A stretch of DNA of 9,631 nucleotides, taken from Methanomassiliicoccaceae archaeon UBA480 (GTDB lineage: Archaea > Thermoplasmatota > Thermoplasmata > Methanomassiliicoccales > Methanomethylophilaceae). Below the pieces are notes generated by a model that saw only the letters and a list, made by a program, of their open reading frames with translations, did no database searches and was not told the origin of the DNA. Shown in pieces: positions 1 through 5,047 of the stretch. Where the stretch lies: NCBI GenBank assembly GCA_002506425.1, contig DAXO01000076.1:1-9631 (forward strand), given 5' to 3'. A program made the translations under genes and the position numbers. Position 1 is the stretch's first letter, and each line of letters begins with the position of its first letter.

Positions 1-5
1 AAACT

Positions 6-1181
6 ATGGTATCTCGCCCTCTTATTTCGGAAGAAGTCGCCAACCAGATAAAATCCATGATTATCAGCGGTGAGCTGGAAGTCGGCATGCGTCTGCCGGC
101 GGAGCAGGAACTGGCGCAGAAATTCAATGTCAGCATCCGCAGCATCCTCGATTCGGAAGGTGACGAGTACTACGGATTCACCGAGGAGGAGGTCTCGGAA
201 CTCATGTCGGAGATGGGCATCCCCGCAGACAGGATGTCCGAGATAAAGAAGCAATACGACGGATACCGCTTCGGGAACGCAGATGTCTACAATCCCTACA
301 GCATCATGATGTACCTTTCCAACGGATGCGCCACGGAAGCATACTGGAACAACATGACCGGCGGCGGGTTGTCCGACACGCTCCTTTCCAATATGGGCGC
401 TGAAGCGATGATCGAGCTCAAGGGACTCCGCGAGGACGCGGATTCCCGCATATTATCCCCGATCAGCACCCGCATAGCCGGTCCGGATGTCCTGACTCCG
501 ACGGCTGAGCCCTACGCCGTGTACTCATATCTGGCCATGGCCGGATACCTCAATGCCGTCAAGACGGGGGAGATCGAAAGAGGGATGCCCTTGTGCAGGA
601 TAGGCATGGTCAACGAAGAGGTGTCCATCGCATTCGATTCGCTGGCAAAAAGAGCTGCAGAAGTCGAGTTCGTAGCAGAGAGAGCCATCGACTCGATATA
701 CTGCGAGGATCCGACGATGCTGAAGAAGTACCTGGAATCCATGCTTTCCGAACCGGATTTGGATATAGATCCGTCGCAGGACGATGATCCTACCTCCAGA
801 GACAACAGGTACCGCGACGTCATCATGGCGTATCTCGTAACGCCCGACCTCATCGCCAAGGAGGAGATGCCCAAAGGATACGGATATGCGGACATCTTCT
901 TCGAGAAGACCGAATCGCATCCTCCTGTGGTGATAGAGATCAAGACCACGATGGACCGCTCCTGCGACCTGCCCTCCCTGGCATGCGATGCCGTCCGCCA
1001 GATCGATATGAGATGCTACGCTGAGGAGCCCGGAATGGACGATGCCGTGCTCGTCGGCGTCGCGATAAGAGGGAAGACGGTCGAGGTCCGCTTCGGCCGA
1101 TCCGATCCTGCGGCATCCTGGAGACGCTCCGCCCGGATCCCTCGCGTCCCCGATGCGGAAGGGTCCCCTAAAGGATTATAA
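6..1181 (+). CDS. Chimeric protein: GntR-type HTH N-terminus joined to a truncated AAA-ATPase-like/PD-(D/E)XK nuclease C-terminus
   Basis: Residues 1-43 read as the first part of a GntR/FadR winged helix (SEEVANQIKSMIISGEL, then LPAEQELAQKFNVS), but it stops where the recognition helix should continue. From about residue 46 the protein matches the C-terminal half of the archaeal/bacterial AAA-ATPase-like family with a PD-(D/E)XK nuclease domain (DUF1703 style): GFTEEEV near 57, YDGYRFG near 85, and the nuclease core D296 with E311-I312-K313, followed by a QI..RCY segment. The family's N-terminal ATPase with Walker A and B (roughly 200 residues) is absent. Codons in the first 43 residues (CGC/CGT, CTG, CTT, ATT) differ from the AGG/CTC/ATC-rich neighbours. 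The gene may be a real fusion, a decayed remnant, or an assembly join; a functional product is doubtful. The stop codon lies within the TATA box of the next gene. Confidence 0.7.
   Translation: MVSRPLISEEVANQIKSMIISGELEVGMRLPAEQELAQKFNVSIRSILDSEGDEYYGFTEEEVSELMSEMGIPADRMSEIKKQYDGYRFGNADVYNPYSIMMYLSNGCATEAYWNNMTGGGLSDTLLSNMGAEAMIELKGLREDADSRILSPISTRIAGPDVLTPTAEPYAVYSYLAMAGYLNAVKTGEIERGMPLCRIGMVNEEVSIAFDSLAKRAAEVEFVAERAIDSIYCEDPTMLKKYLESMLSEPDLDIDPSQDDDPTSRDNRYRDVIMAYLVTPDLIAKEEMPKGYGYADIFFEKTESHPPVVIEIKTTMDRSCDLPSLACDAVRQIDMRCYAEEPGMDDAVLVGVAIRGKTVEVRFGRSDPAASWRRSARIPRVPDAEGSPKGL
131..147 (+). repeat. 8-nt tandem direct repeat at the joint of the chimeric gene
   Basis: CAGCATCC occurs twice, at 131-138 and 140-147, one base apart. 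It lies exactly where the protein switches from GntR-like to nuclease-family sequence, so it may be a microhomology scar of recombination or the overlap that misled an assembler. Confidence 0.6.
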
Positions 1182-1183
1182 AA
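1176..1183 (+). promoter_or_regulatory. TATA box for the YdbC-like gene
   Basis: TTATAAAA overlaps the stop codon of the upstream gene. Its centre is about 32 nt before the ATG at 1212, so transcription should begin at or just before the start codon, giving a very short or no leader. No Shine-Dalgarno sequence is visible before 1212, which fits. Confidence 0.65.
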
Positions 1184-1211
1184 CGCGCGACCAATCCCGC
1201 GCCCGATAACT

Positions 1212-1433
1212 ATGGCCGAGATCGTCTACGAGATCGTGGAGAAGATTGCAGTCCTCTCCGAGTCCTCCAAAGGATGGACCAAGGAGCTCAACCTCATCAG
1301 CTGGAACGACAGGGACCCCAAGTACGACATCAGGGAATGGTCCCCCGACCACGAGAAGATGGGGAAGGGCGTGACCCTGTCCAACGAGGAGGCCGCCATC
1401 CTCAAGAAGGCCCTCGACTCGAGACAGATCTGA
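1212..1433 (+). CDS. YdbC/PC4-like ssDNA-binding protein, 73 aa
   Basis: This short protein is a single PC4 (transcriptional coactivator p15) domain of the YdbC type. The signature is the stretch ESSKGWTKELNLISWNDR (residues 17-34), then KYDIREWSPDHEKMGKG, ending in a short helix with EEAAILKKAL. Family members are small dimers that bind single-stranded DNA (and in eukaryotes the core transcription machinery); a cytoplasmic or nucleoid role in transcription or repair is the family expectation, not shown here. The length is typical of the family. The start is set by the TATA box at 1176-1183. The helical-repeat gene follows after a short gap that carries its own Shine-Dalgarno sequence, so the two are probably one transcript. 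The family call is secure; the precise role is not. Confidence 0.85.
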   Translation: MAEIVYEIVEKIAVLSESSKGWTKELNLISWNDRDPKYDIREWSPDHEKMGKGVTLSNEEAAILKKALDSRQI

Positions 1434-1437
1434 GTCC

Positions 1438-1444
1438 GGAGGAG
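1438..1444 (+). promoter_or_regulatory. Strong Shine-Dalgarno GGAGGAG with no standard start codon behind it
   Basis: GGAGGAG starts 4 nt after the ydbC-like stop codon. At normal spacing (5 nt) the in-frame codon is ACG at 1450, followed by GCC. The next in-frame ATG is 60 nt away at 1504 and has no comparable ribosome binding site. Confidence 0.55.
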
Positions 1445-1503
1445 TCAGCACGGCCGTATCCAACGTCGAGTATCTGGAGAGGTTCCTCAGGGACGTCGAC
1501 AGG

Positions 1504-2412
1504 ATGGCCGACGGCCGTCCCGGTGTCATATCCGGCGACAGATGGCTGGTCAACAACTACGATCCGGGCAAGCTCCCGATGCTCATACCCTATCTGGAAT
1601 TCGAGGACTCCAACGTGTCCGCCGAGCTCATCACGCTGCTCGGAGACGTGCGCGAGCGCAGGATAAGAGGGGATGTAGAGAGGATCGGGAGGTCCGCCGG
1701 GGACAAGGTCTCCATGGCCTGCCTCGGATACCTGACCGCTCTGGCCCAGGACGACGAGGAGATTCCCAGGCTGTTCGATATAATGGAGCACGACCACGGC
1801 CCCGAGTTCTTCCGCGCGGCAAGGCGCATGGGCGGCATCGCCCGCTCCGAGGACGTCCCGCAGCTCAGGAAGATATACGGACAGGTCGGAGGATCCATGA
1901 GGGACGAGGTTAAAACCGCCCTCGAACGCACCATATCCCGCGATCCCGAGCTCGAAGCGAAGCGCGATCTGATCCTGAGCATGCCCGTCTATCCCGACGA
2001 GGCGGCGTTCGAGAAGTTCCTGGACAGCTCCCGGGACTACCTCGACGTGCGCTACAGGGAGAACGTCCTCCCGAAGGCGGAGATCAGCTCGTCGCTCTAC
2101 AACAACGTGGCCCGCGCCCTCTCCAAGATGCGCACCCGCATGTACAACGAGGCGGACAATCTGCGCTACTACGGTCCGGACAAGGAGGACAGGTACCACG
2201 AGACGTCCGCCCTCATGGCATGGGCCGCCGACGACCTTTCTCACAAGAAGGTCCTGATCCCCGAGAGGGAAGCGAAGGCCCGCACCTGCCCCAGATGCGG
2301 AGGCATGCTCGTCTGCTACAAGGGCATATGGATGTGCCCCGACTGCGGCGGCGACCTCCGAGCCGATTTTAAATATCGGGATGGGATTGGGGAGGGTGAG
2401 GCGTTCAGGTAA
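1504..2412 (+). CDS. Helical-repeat (HEAT-like) protein with C-terminal zinc ribbon; true start probably further upstream at 1450
   Basis: Function is not recognised. From the ATG at 1504 the product is 302 residues. Most of it looks alpha-helical with repeated units resembling HEAT repeats (for instance LPMLIPYLEFEDSNVSAELI, then EEIPRLFDIMEHDHGPEFF and EDVPQLRKIYGQ). The C-terminus is a zinc ribbon with C262, C265, C278 and C281 (CxxC-x12-CxxC). Sequence upstream of 1504 in the same frame still reads as protein (SNVEYLERFLRDVD), and the strong ribosome binding site at 1438-1444 points to codon 1450 (ACG), which would give 320 residues. Either ACG is used, or it is an ATG altered by mutation or error. 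Pairing with the YdbC-like gene suggests a nucleic-acid-linked scaffold, but that is inference. Confidence 0.7.
   Translation: MADGRPGVISGDRWLVNNYDPGKLPMLIPYLEFEDSNVSAELITLLGDVRERRIRGDVERIGRSAGDKVSMACLGYLTALAQDDEEIPRLFDIMEHDHGPEFFRAARRMGGIARSEDVPQLRKIYGQVGGSMRDEVKTALERTISRDPELEAKRDLILSMPVYPDEAAFEKFLDSSRDYLDVRYRENVLPKAEISSSLYNNVARALSKMRTRMYNEADNLRYYGPDKEDRYHETSALMAWAADDLSHKKVLIPEREAKARTCPRCGGMLVCYKGIWMCPDCGGDLRADFKYRDGIGEGEAFR
2367..2376 (+). promoter_or_regulatory. TATA box for the small zinc-ribbon gene
   Basis: TTTTAAATAT is a near-ideal archaeal TATA element inside the 3' end of the helical-repeat gene. The expected transcription start is near 2396, leaving a leader of about 80 nt before the ATG at 2476. 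Confidence 0.55.
2378..2396 (+). other. G-quadruplex motif between TATA box and predicted transcription start
   Basis: Four G-runs of 3-4 with loops of 2, 3 and 1 nt (GGG at 2378, 2383 and 2394, GGGG at 2389) satisfy the usual intramolecular G-quadruplex pattern on the plus (non-template) strand. The same bases encode the last residues of the upstream protein (DGIGEGE). Confidence 0.6.
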
Positions 2413-2475
2413 CCTCCGCTCCTTCCGGGAGTGGGAGAATTATTGGGATACCTTGAAAATCAAGGAGAAATGGAA

Positions 2476-2652
2476 ATGGCATACGGAGGTTACAGGGACA
2501 GGGACAACGACAGGCCCAGGGAGTTCTTCAAGGCGGTCTGTTCCGACTGCGGAAAAGAGTGCGAGGTCCCGTTCAAGCCCACCCAGGGAAGGCCCGTCTA
2601 CTGCAGGGACTGCTTCAGAAAGCACCAGCCCGCCGACAGGAGCAGGTACTGA
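2476..2652 (+). CDS. CxxC-x17-CxxC zinc-ribbon protein, 58 aa
   Basis: This short protein has an arginine- and aspartate-rich N-terminus (residues 1-16) and one zinc-binding unit: C22, C25, C43 and C46, with exactly 17 residues between the two CxxC pairs (CSDCGKECEVPF, then RPVYCRDCF). That matches the named CxxC-x17-CxxC domain family found in archaea and bacteria. Its function is not established; nucleic-acid or protein binding is the usual guess for free zinc ribbons. ATG 2476 is chosen because GGAG at 2464-2467 is 8 nt upstream; ATG 2470 would be too close, and a start at 2431 adds sequence that does not look conserved. The gene has its own TATA box and converges on a minus-strand cluster. 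Confidence 0.8.
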   Translation: MAYGGYRDRDNDRPREFFKAVCSDCGKECEVPFKPTQGRPVYCRDCFRKHQPADRSRY

Positions 2653-2655
2653 TCC

Positions 2656-2681
2656 CATCACGGCCCTGCGGGGCCATGATG
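2656..2681. terminator. Hairpin between convergent genes
   Basis: Arms CATCACGGCCC and GGGCCATGATG pair over 11 positions with one C-A mismatch around the loop TGCG. It begins 3 nt after the zinc-ribbon stop and ends 18 nt before the minus-strand gene's stop, so it could serve both directions. No long T-run follows on the plus strand, so a terminator role is only likely, not certain. Confidence 0.5.
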
Positions 2682-2699
2682 AAACACTTTGGAAACCGG

Positions 2700-2924
2700 T
2701 TAGTTCTTCTCTCTCCCGTGGCCGTTAAGGAGCCAAGGATAATCGTACCAGCTCATGAACTTCAGCATCGTCGCGCAGATCATGCCGACGGACACGCCGA
2801 TTATGAGAAGAAGCACCCCCGGGAGCACGCTCCCGCGGGAATAAACGACTAGTCCTGCGATTGCCGAGAGAACGGCGAGAAGCAGGACGATGCGGACAGC
2901 CGACCTCGTGCGGGGGACGTCCAT
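2700..2924 (-). CDS. Small two-helix membrane protein, 74 aa, unknown function
   Basis: I do not recognise a family. The protein has a basic N-terminus (PRTRSAVR), a first membrane helix at about residues 10-28 (VRIVLLLAVLSAIAGLVVY), a short loop with SRGS, a second helix at about 34-53, and a C-terminal tail with aromatic residues (MSWYDYPWLL, 57-66) and a basic end (HGREKN). The basic N-terminus and tail suggest both ends are cytoplasmic. The start at 2924 is supported by an AAAGGAT ribosome binding site on the minus strand (2931-2937). It overlaps the 3' end of the PPOX-like frame by 76 nt, so the two are probably translationally coupled in one transcript. Confidence 0.65.
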   Translation of the reverse strand: MDVPRTRSAVRIVLLLAVLSAIAGLVVYSRGSVLPGVLLLIIGVSVGMICATMLKFMSWYDYPWLLNGHGREKN

Positions 2925-3316
2925 CGCAGTATCCTTTCGCCCGATGTGTCCGAGGCGCTCTCGTCCCAGACCTCCACGGACTTGAACACCCACACGGCGA
3001 CCGCGCGCATGTTCTTCCTTTCGAGCATCTCCCTCATCCTTTCGAATTCGGGACCCTCCGTGAGCCTTCCGACGGCCACTGCCTTCAGCGAGTAGCCGTC
3101 CTTCCCCTTCCAAGCCAGGAATTCGGCGTTGGGGCACTCCTCCAGGTACTGCGCGGTACGGTACATGTACGCCTCTCCGACGTACAGCCTGTCCTCGTCG
3201 TCGACGATGAGGCCGCCCAGTACTATGGAGTGCGGGAACCCGTCGGGGGACACCACAGAAAGGACCTTGTTGGAGTCGGGATGCCTGAACATCCTCAGAA
3301 CGGACTCCGGGATCAT
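2849..3316 (-). CDS. Pyridoxamine 5'-phosphate oxidase-like split-barrel flavin protein
   Basis: Residues 1-120 have the pattern of the PPOX-like/FMN-binding split-barrel superfamily: an N-terminal helix (PESVLRMF), strands NKVLSVVSPDGFPHS, LGGLIVDDEDRLYVGE, then the Y-x-Y-R-T-A-Q segment typical of the FMN-contacting helix region, the strand YSLKAVAVGRLTE and a C-terminal VAVWVFKSVEVWD. Such proteins bind FMN (or F420/haem in relatives) and act in redox reactions; the substrate cannot be read here. The frame gives 155 residues, but residues 131-155 are shadow-like sequence opposite the next gene's start region. If CGA codon 131 (2926-2924) were TGA, the protein would end at 130 residues and the stop would overlap the next ATG. 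GGAG lies 9 nt before the start, inside the 32-residue upstream gene. Confidence 0.7.
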   Translation of the reverse strand: MIPESVLRMFRHPDSNKVLSVVSPDGFPHSIVLGGLIVDDEDRLYVGEAYMYRTAQYLEECPNAEFLAWKGKDGYSLKAVAVGRLTEGPEFERMREMLERKNMRAVAVWVFKSVEVWDESASDTSGERILRWTSPARGRLSASSCFSPFSRQSQD

Positions 3317-3322
3317 CGCCGC

Positions 3323-3421
3323 TCACTCCGTCTTCTTCTTGAGATTCGCGACGCCCATGGCCGCCAGGTAGACCGCGCTGGCGACTATCAGGGGAACGAA
3401 CCACATCATATCGATTGCCAT
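3323..3421 (-). CDS. 32-residue single-helix membrane peptide
   Basis: This is a short complete frame starting MAIDMMWFVPLIVASAVYL and ending NLKKKTE. One hydrophobic helix (about residues 6-24) is followed by a triple-lysine tail, so it should sit in the membrane with its C-terminus in the cytoplasm by the positive-inside rule. It ends 6 nt before the PPOX-like start, and the Shine-Dalgarno sequence for that gene lies in its last codons, which argues that it is translated and coupled. A TATA-like element lies 22-29 nt upstream. No family is recognised; it could be a small subunit or regulator of a membrane complex, or a leader-type frame that sets translation of the gene behind it. Confidence 0.55.
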   Translation of the reverse strand: MAIDMMWFVPLIVASAVYLAAMGVANLKKKTE

Positions 3422-3442
3422 GGAACCCCGATTCCTCTACCC

Positions 3443-3450
3443 GTAGTTAA
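3443..3450 (-). promoter_or_regulatory. Possible TATA box for the minus-strand membrane peptide/PPOX-like set
   Basis: On the minus strand TTTAACTA overlaps the PAS gene stop codon and lies about 25 nt before the ATG at 3421. A short leader would include a purine-rich GAGGAA. Weaker than the other TATA boxes here; read-through from the PAS gene is the alternative. Confidence 0.4.
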
Positions 3451-3830
3451 AGGCACTGGCCTGCATCCGGCGGCGTTTCACGGAGATGCTGGACGACCAT
3501 CCTGAGCTGCCCGTCCTCGAAATACGGTATCGTGGAGCAGTCGTACCTCTTGCCCGTGGACGGTATGAGCCTGCGGACGACGGCGGGTCCTCCGAATCCG
3601 GCGAGATTGACCGTGCAGTCGCTGCACGGCACCGTGTTTCCGAACAGCGTGTAGCACTTGACGCCGATGACATCGTCCACGGATCTCCCGAACGCCTTCT
3701 CCGCAGCGCGGTTCATCCATATCACCGTGTGCTGGGAATCGTGGATTATGATTATGTCGTCGATCGCGTCGAGTATCATGTTCATGAGCTTCTCGGTGTA
3801 GATGTCGCCCTTGTCGTTTCCGCTATCCAT
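3447..3830 (-). CDS. Stand-alone PAS-domain protein with cysteine cluster, 127 aa
   Basis: One PAS fold fills the protein: helix TEKLMNMILDAIDDIIIIHD, then HTVIWMNRAAEKAFGRS (W38, N40 as in typical PAS cores), VDDVIGVKCYTLFG, and the C-terminal strands SIPY..DGQLRMVVQHLRE. It carries four cysteines: C59, C69, C72 (in PCSDC) and C98. PAS domains of the 'CYxxxxG..PCxxC' kind occur in sensor proteins and may bind metal or respond to redox state; this is family knowledge plus inference. There is no output domain, so it would act through a partner. The start at 3830 is chosen because the TATA box at 3864-3870 lies downstream of the alternative ATG at 3902. It is divergent from the flavoprotein gene. 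Confidence 0.75.
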   Translation of the reverse strand: MDSGNDKGDIYTEKLMNMILDAIDDIIIIHDSQHTVIWMNRAAEKAFGRSVDDVIGVKCYTLFGNTVPCSDCTVNLAGFGGPAVVRRLIPSTGKRYDCSTIPYFEDGQLRMVVQHLRETPPDAGQCL

Positions 3831-3863
3831 TCTATGCCCCGCTTCCGGAATCTCTTCACGGGC

Positions 3864-3870
3864 TTTTAAG
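3864..3870 (-). promoter_or_regulatory. TATA box for the PAS gene
   Basis: On the minus strand CTTAAAAG gives a TATA element centred about 37 nt before the start at 3830, so the leader should be about 10 nt. Confidence 0.55.
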
Positions 3871-3929
3871 CATGCCGTGGCCCCGATTGCAGGGTTCCGC
3901 AACCGTCTCAGCGTCTTGCAGACTACTGT

Positions 3930-3944
3930 CTACGAATTTCGTAG
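3930..3944. promoter_or_regulatory. 15-bp palindrome in the divergent promoter region (candidate operator)
   Basis: CTACGAATTTCGTAG has perfect 7-bp arms around a single central T. It lies about 60 bp from the PAS TATA box and 70 bp from the reductase TATA box, in the 213-bp gap 3831-4043 that otherwise holds only the two core promoters. The shape suits a dimeric regulator; which one is unknown. Confidence 0.45.
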
Positions 3945-4011
3945 CGATAGAAGCTTAGGATTGTGGATAATGGAAAAGATAGGGGCTAGTTCGCATCGAT
4001 AGACCTGTTGT

Positions 4012-4019
4012 TTTTTATA
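4012..4019 (+). promoter_or_regulatory. TATA box for the ferredoxin-NADP reductase-like gene
   Basis: TTTTTATA centred 28 nt before the ATG at 4044 predicts a leaderless transcript. It excludes the in-frame ATG at 4008, which lies upstream of the box. Confidence 0.7.
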
Positions 4020-4043
4020 CGGCTACTGAATTCGCCACCCCTA

Positions 4044-4982
4044 ATGTGCTACGATGTCGTCATCATTGGAGCGGGATGCGCCGGTCTGACCGCAGGGATT
4101 TACGCTCGGTCGAAACTCATGAAGACCCTCATCCTCGATTCCGGACGCGTCGGAGGACAGCTCGTCAGCCTGTACCCGGAGAAGGGGATCCACAACTACC
4201 CCGGATTCGAGACCATCCAGGCCAGGAAGCTCTCGGACAAGCTCTACGCCCAGGCGGAGTCCTCCGAGTGCGAGATCCACGAGAACGAGAAGGTCGACGA
4301 GATCCTCAACGGCGACAACGAGCTCATCGTCAAGACCCCGCAGGGCGAGTACCACGCCAAATCCGTCATCGTCGCCATCGGAATGGGCAGCTTCAAGCCC
4401 AAGAAGATGGGATGCCCGGGAGAGGACGAGTTCTTCGGAAAGGGAGTCACGTACATCCTTCCTGTCAAGGAGGAGCTCGTCGGCAAGAAGGTCACGATGT
4501 TCGGCGGAGGCAACAGCGCCATCGACATGGCCCTCATCGCCGATTCCGTCACCGACACCACGATCGTCCACAGGAGGGCCGAGTTCAGGGCGGACGAGTC
4601 CACCGTGAGGCACCTCAAGGACAGCAACATCAGGACCATCATGAACGCCAACCTCGTCTCGATCAACGGCAAGGACCATGTGGAGTCCGTCACCCTTTCC
4701 GTCAACGGGGAGGAGATGGTCGTCCCCACCGACCTCGCCGTCATCAACATCGGCATATCCGCGGATCTCGAGGACCTCAAGGTATGGGATCTGGAACTGG
4801 CCGACGACGGCCTCATAAAGGTCGGATTCGACATGAGCACCAACCGCCCAGGGATCTTCGCCTGCGGCGACGTCGTCAGCTACCCCGGCAAGGTCAAGCA
4901 GATCACGACCGCGATGGGAGAGGCGACCACGGCCGTGCTGATGGCCCACAAGTTCGTCAAGAAGCCCTACTGGTCCAGCTGA
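4044..4982 (+). CDS. Thioredoxin-reductase-fold flavoprotein lacking CxxC, probable YumC-type ferredoxin/flavodoxin-NADP reductase, 312 aa
   Basis: The FAD site is clear: G9-A-G11-C-A-G14 (GxGxxG), GGQL at 37-40 with LYPEKG (43-48), and CGD at 274-276. The second nucleotide fold has GGGNSA at 154-159 and HRRAEFR at 176-182, the HRRxxxR pattern linked to NADPH. Thioredoxin reductases carry CAxC just before this fold; here the equivalent stretch reads VTYILPVKEELVG (135-147) with no cysteine, so it cannot reduce a thioredoxin by the usual route. The LYPEK segment and the YPGKVKQITTAMGEA end resemble type 2 (YumC-like) ferredoxin/flavodoxin-NADP+ reductases, which pass electrons between NADPH and ferredoxin or flavodoxin in the cytoplasm. 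Length is slightly short for that group (about 320-350). The exact partner is inferred. Confidence 0.8.
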   Translation: MCYDVVIIGAGCAGLTAGIYARSKLMKTLILDSGRVGGQLVSLYPEKGIHNYPGFETIQARKLSDKLYAQAESSECEIHENEKVDEILNGDNELIVKTPQGEYHAKSVIVAIGMGSFKPKKMGCPGEDEFFGKGVTYILPVKEELVGKKVTMFGGGNSAIDMALIADSVTDTTIVHRRAEFRADESTVRHLKDSNIRTIMNANLVSINGKDHVESVTLSVNGEEMVVPTDLAVINIGISADLEDLKVWDLELADDGLIKVGFDMSTNRPGIFACGDVVSYPGKVKQITTAMGEATTAVLMAHKFVKKPYWSS

Positions 4983-5016
4983 AAGGGCCGGGCAGGGCTC
5001 CGTTCTTCATACGGAC

Positions 5017-5024
5017 ATATTAAT
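5017..5024 (+). promoter_or_regulatory. TATA box for the amidohydrolase gene
   Basis: ATATTAAT centred 27 nt before the GTG at 5048 predicts a leaderless transcript starting at or next to the GTG. It supports GTG 5048 as the true start. Confidence 0.65.
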
Positions 5025-5047
5025 CGGAAGCATCCCTTCCGGCATCC

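Noticed and set aside
2381..2728. Frame from 2381 or GTG 2396 that reads RSGNLRSFREWENYWDTLK before the zinc-ribbon gene
   Set aside because: The opening looks protein-like, but it soon becomes a shadow of the CxxC gene and runs past its terminator. The zinc-ribbon frame has the better ribosome site and the conserved motif.
3831..3902. Upstream ATG at 3902 for the PAS gene
   Set aside because: It lies upstream of the TATA box at 3864-3870 and adds residues without PAS similarity.
4008..4043. Upstream ATG at 4008 for the reductase
   Set aside because: It lies before the TATA box at 4012-4019, so it would not be in the mRNA; the FAD-domain start fits ATG 4044.
4046..5023. Arg/His/Gln-rich plus-strand frame inside the reductase gene
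   Set aside because: Out-of-phase shadow of the flavoprotein gene with no domain and no promoter phase of its own.
4983..5047. G-rich stretch after the reductase (GGGCCGGGCAGGGC) as a second G-quadruplex
   Set aside because: Only three G-runs of three are present, so it does not meet the four-run pattern.
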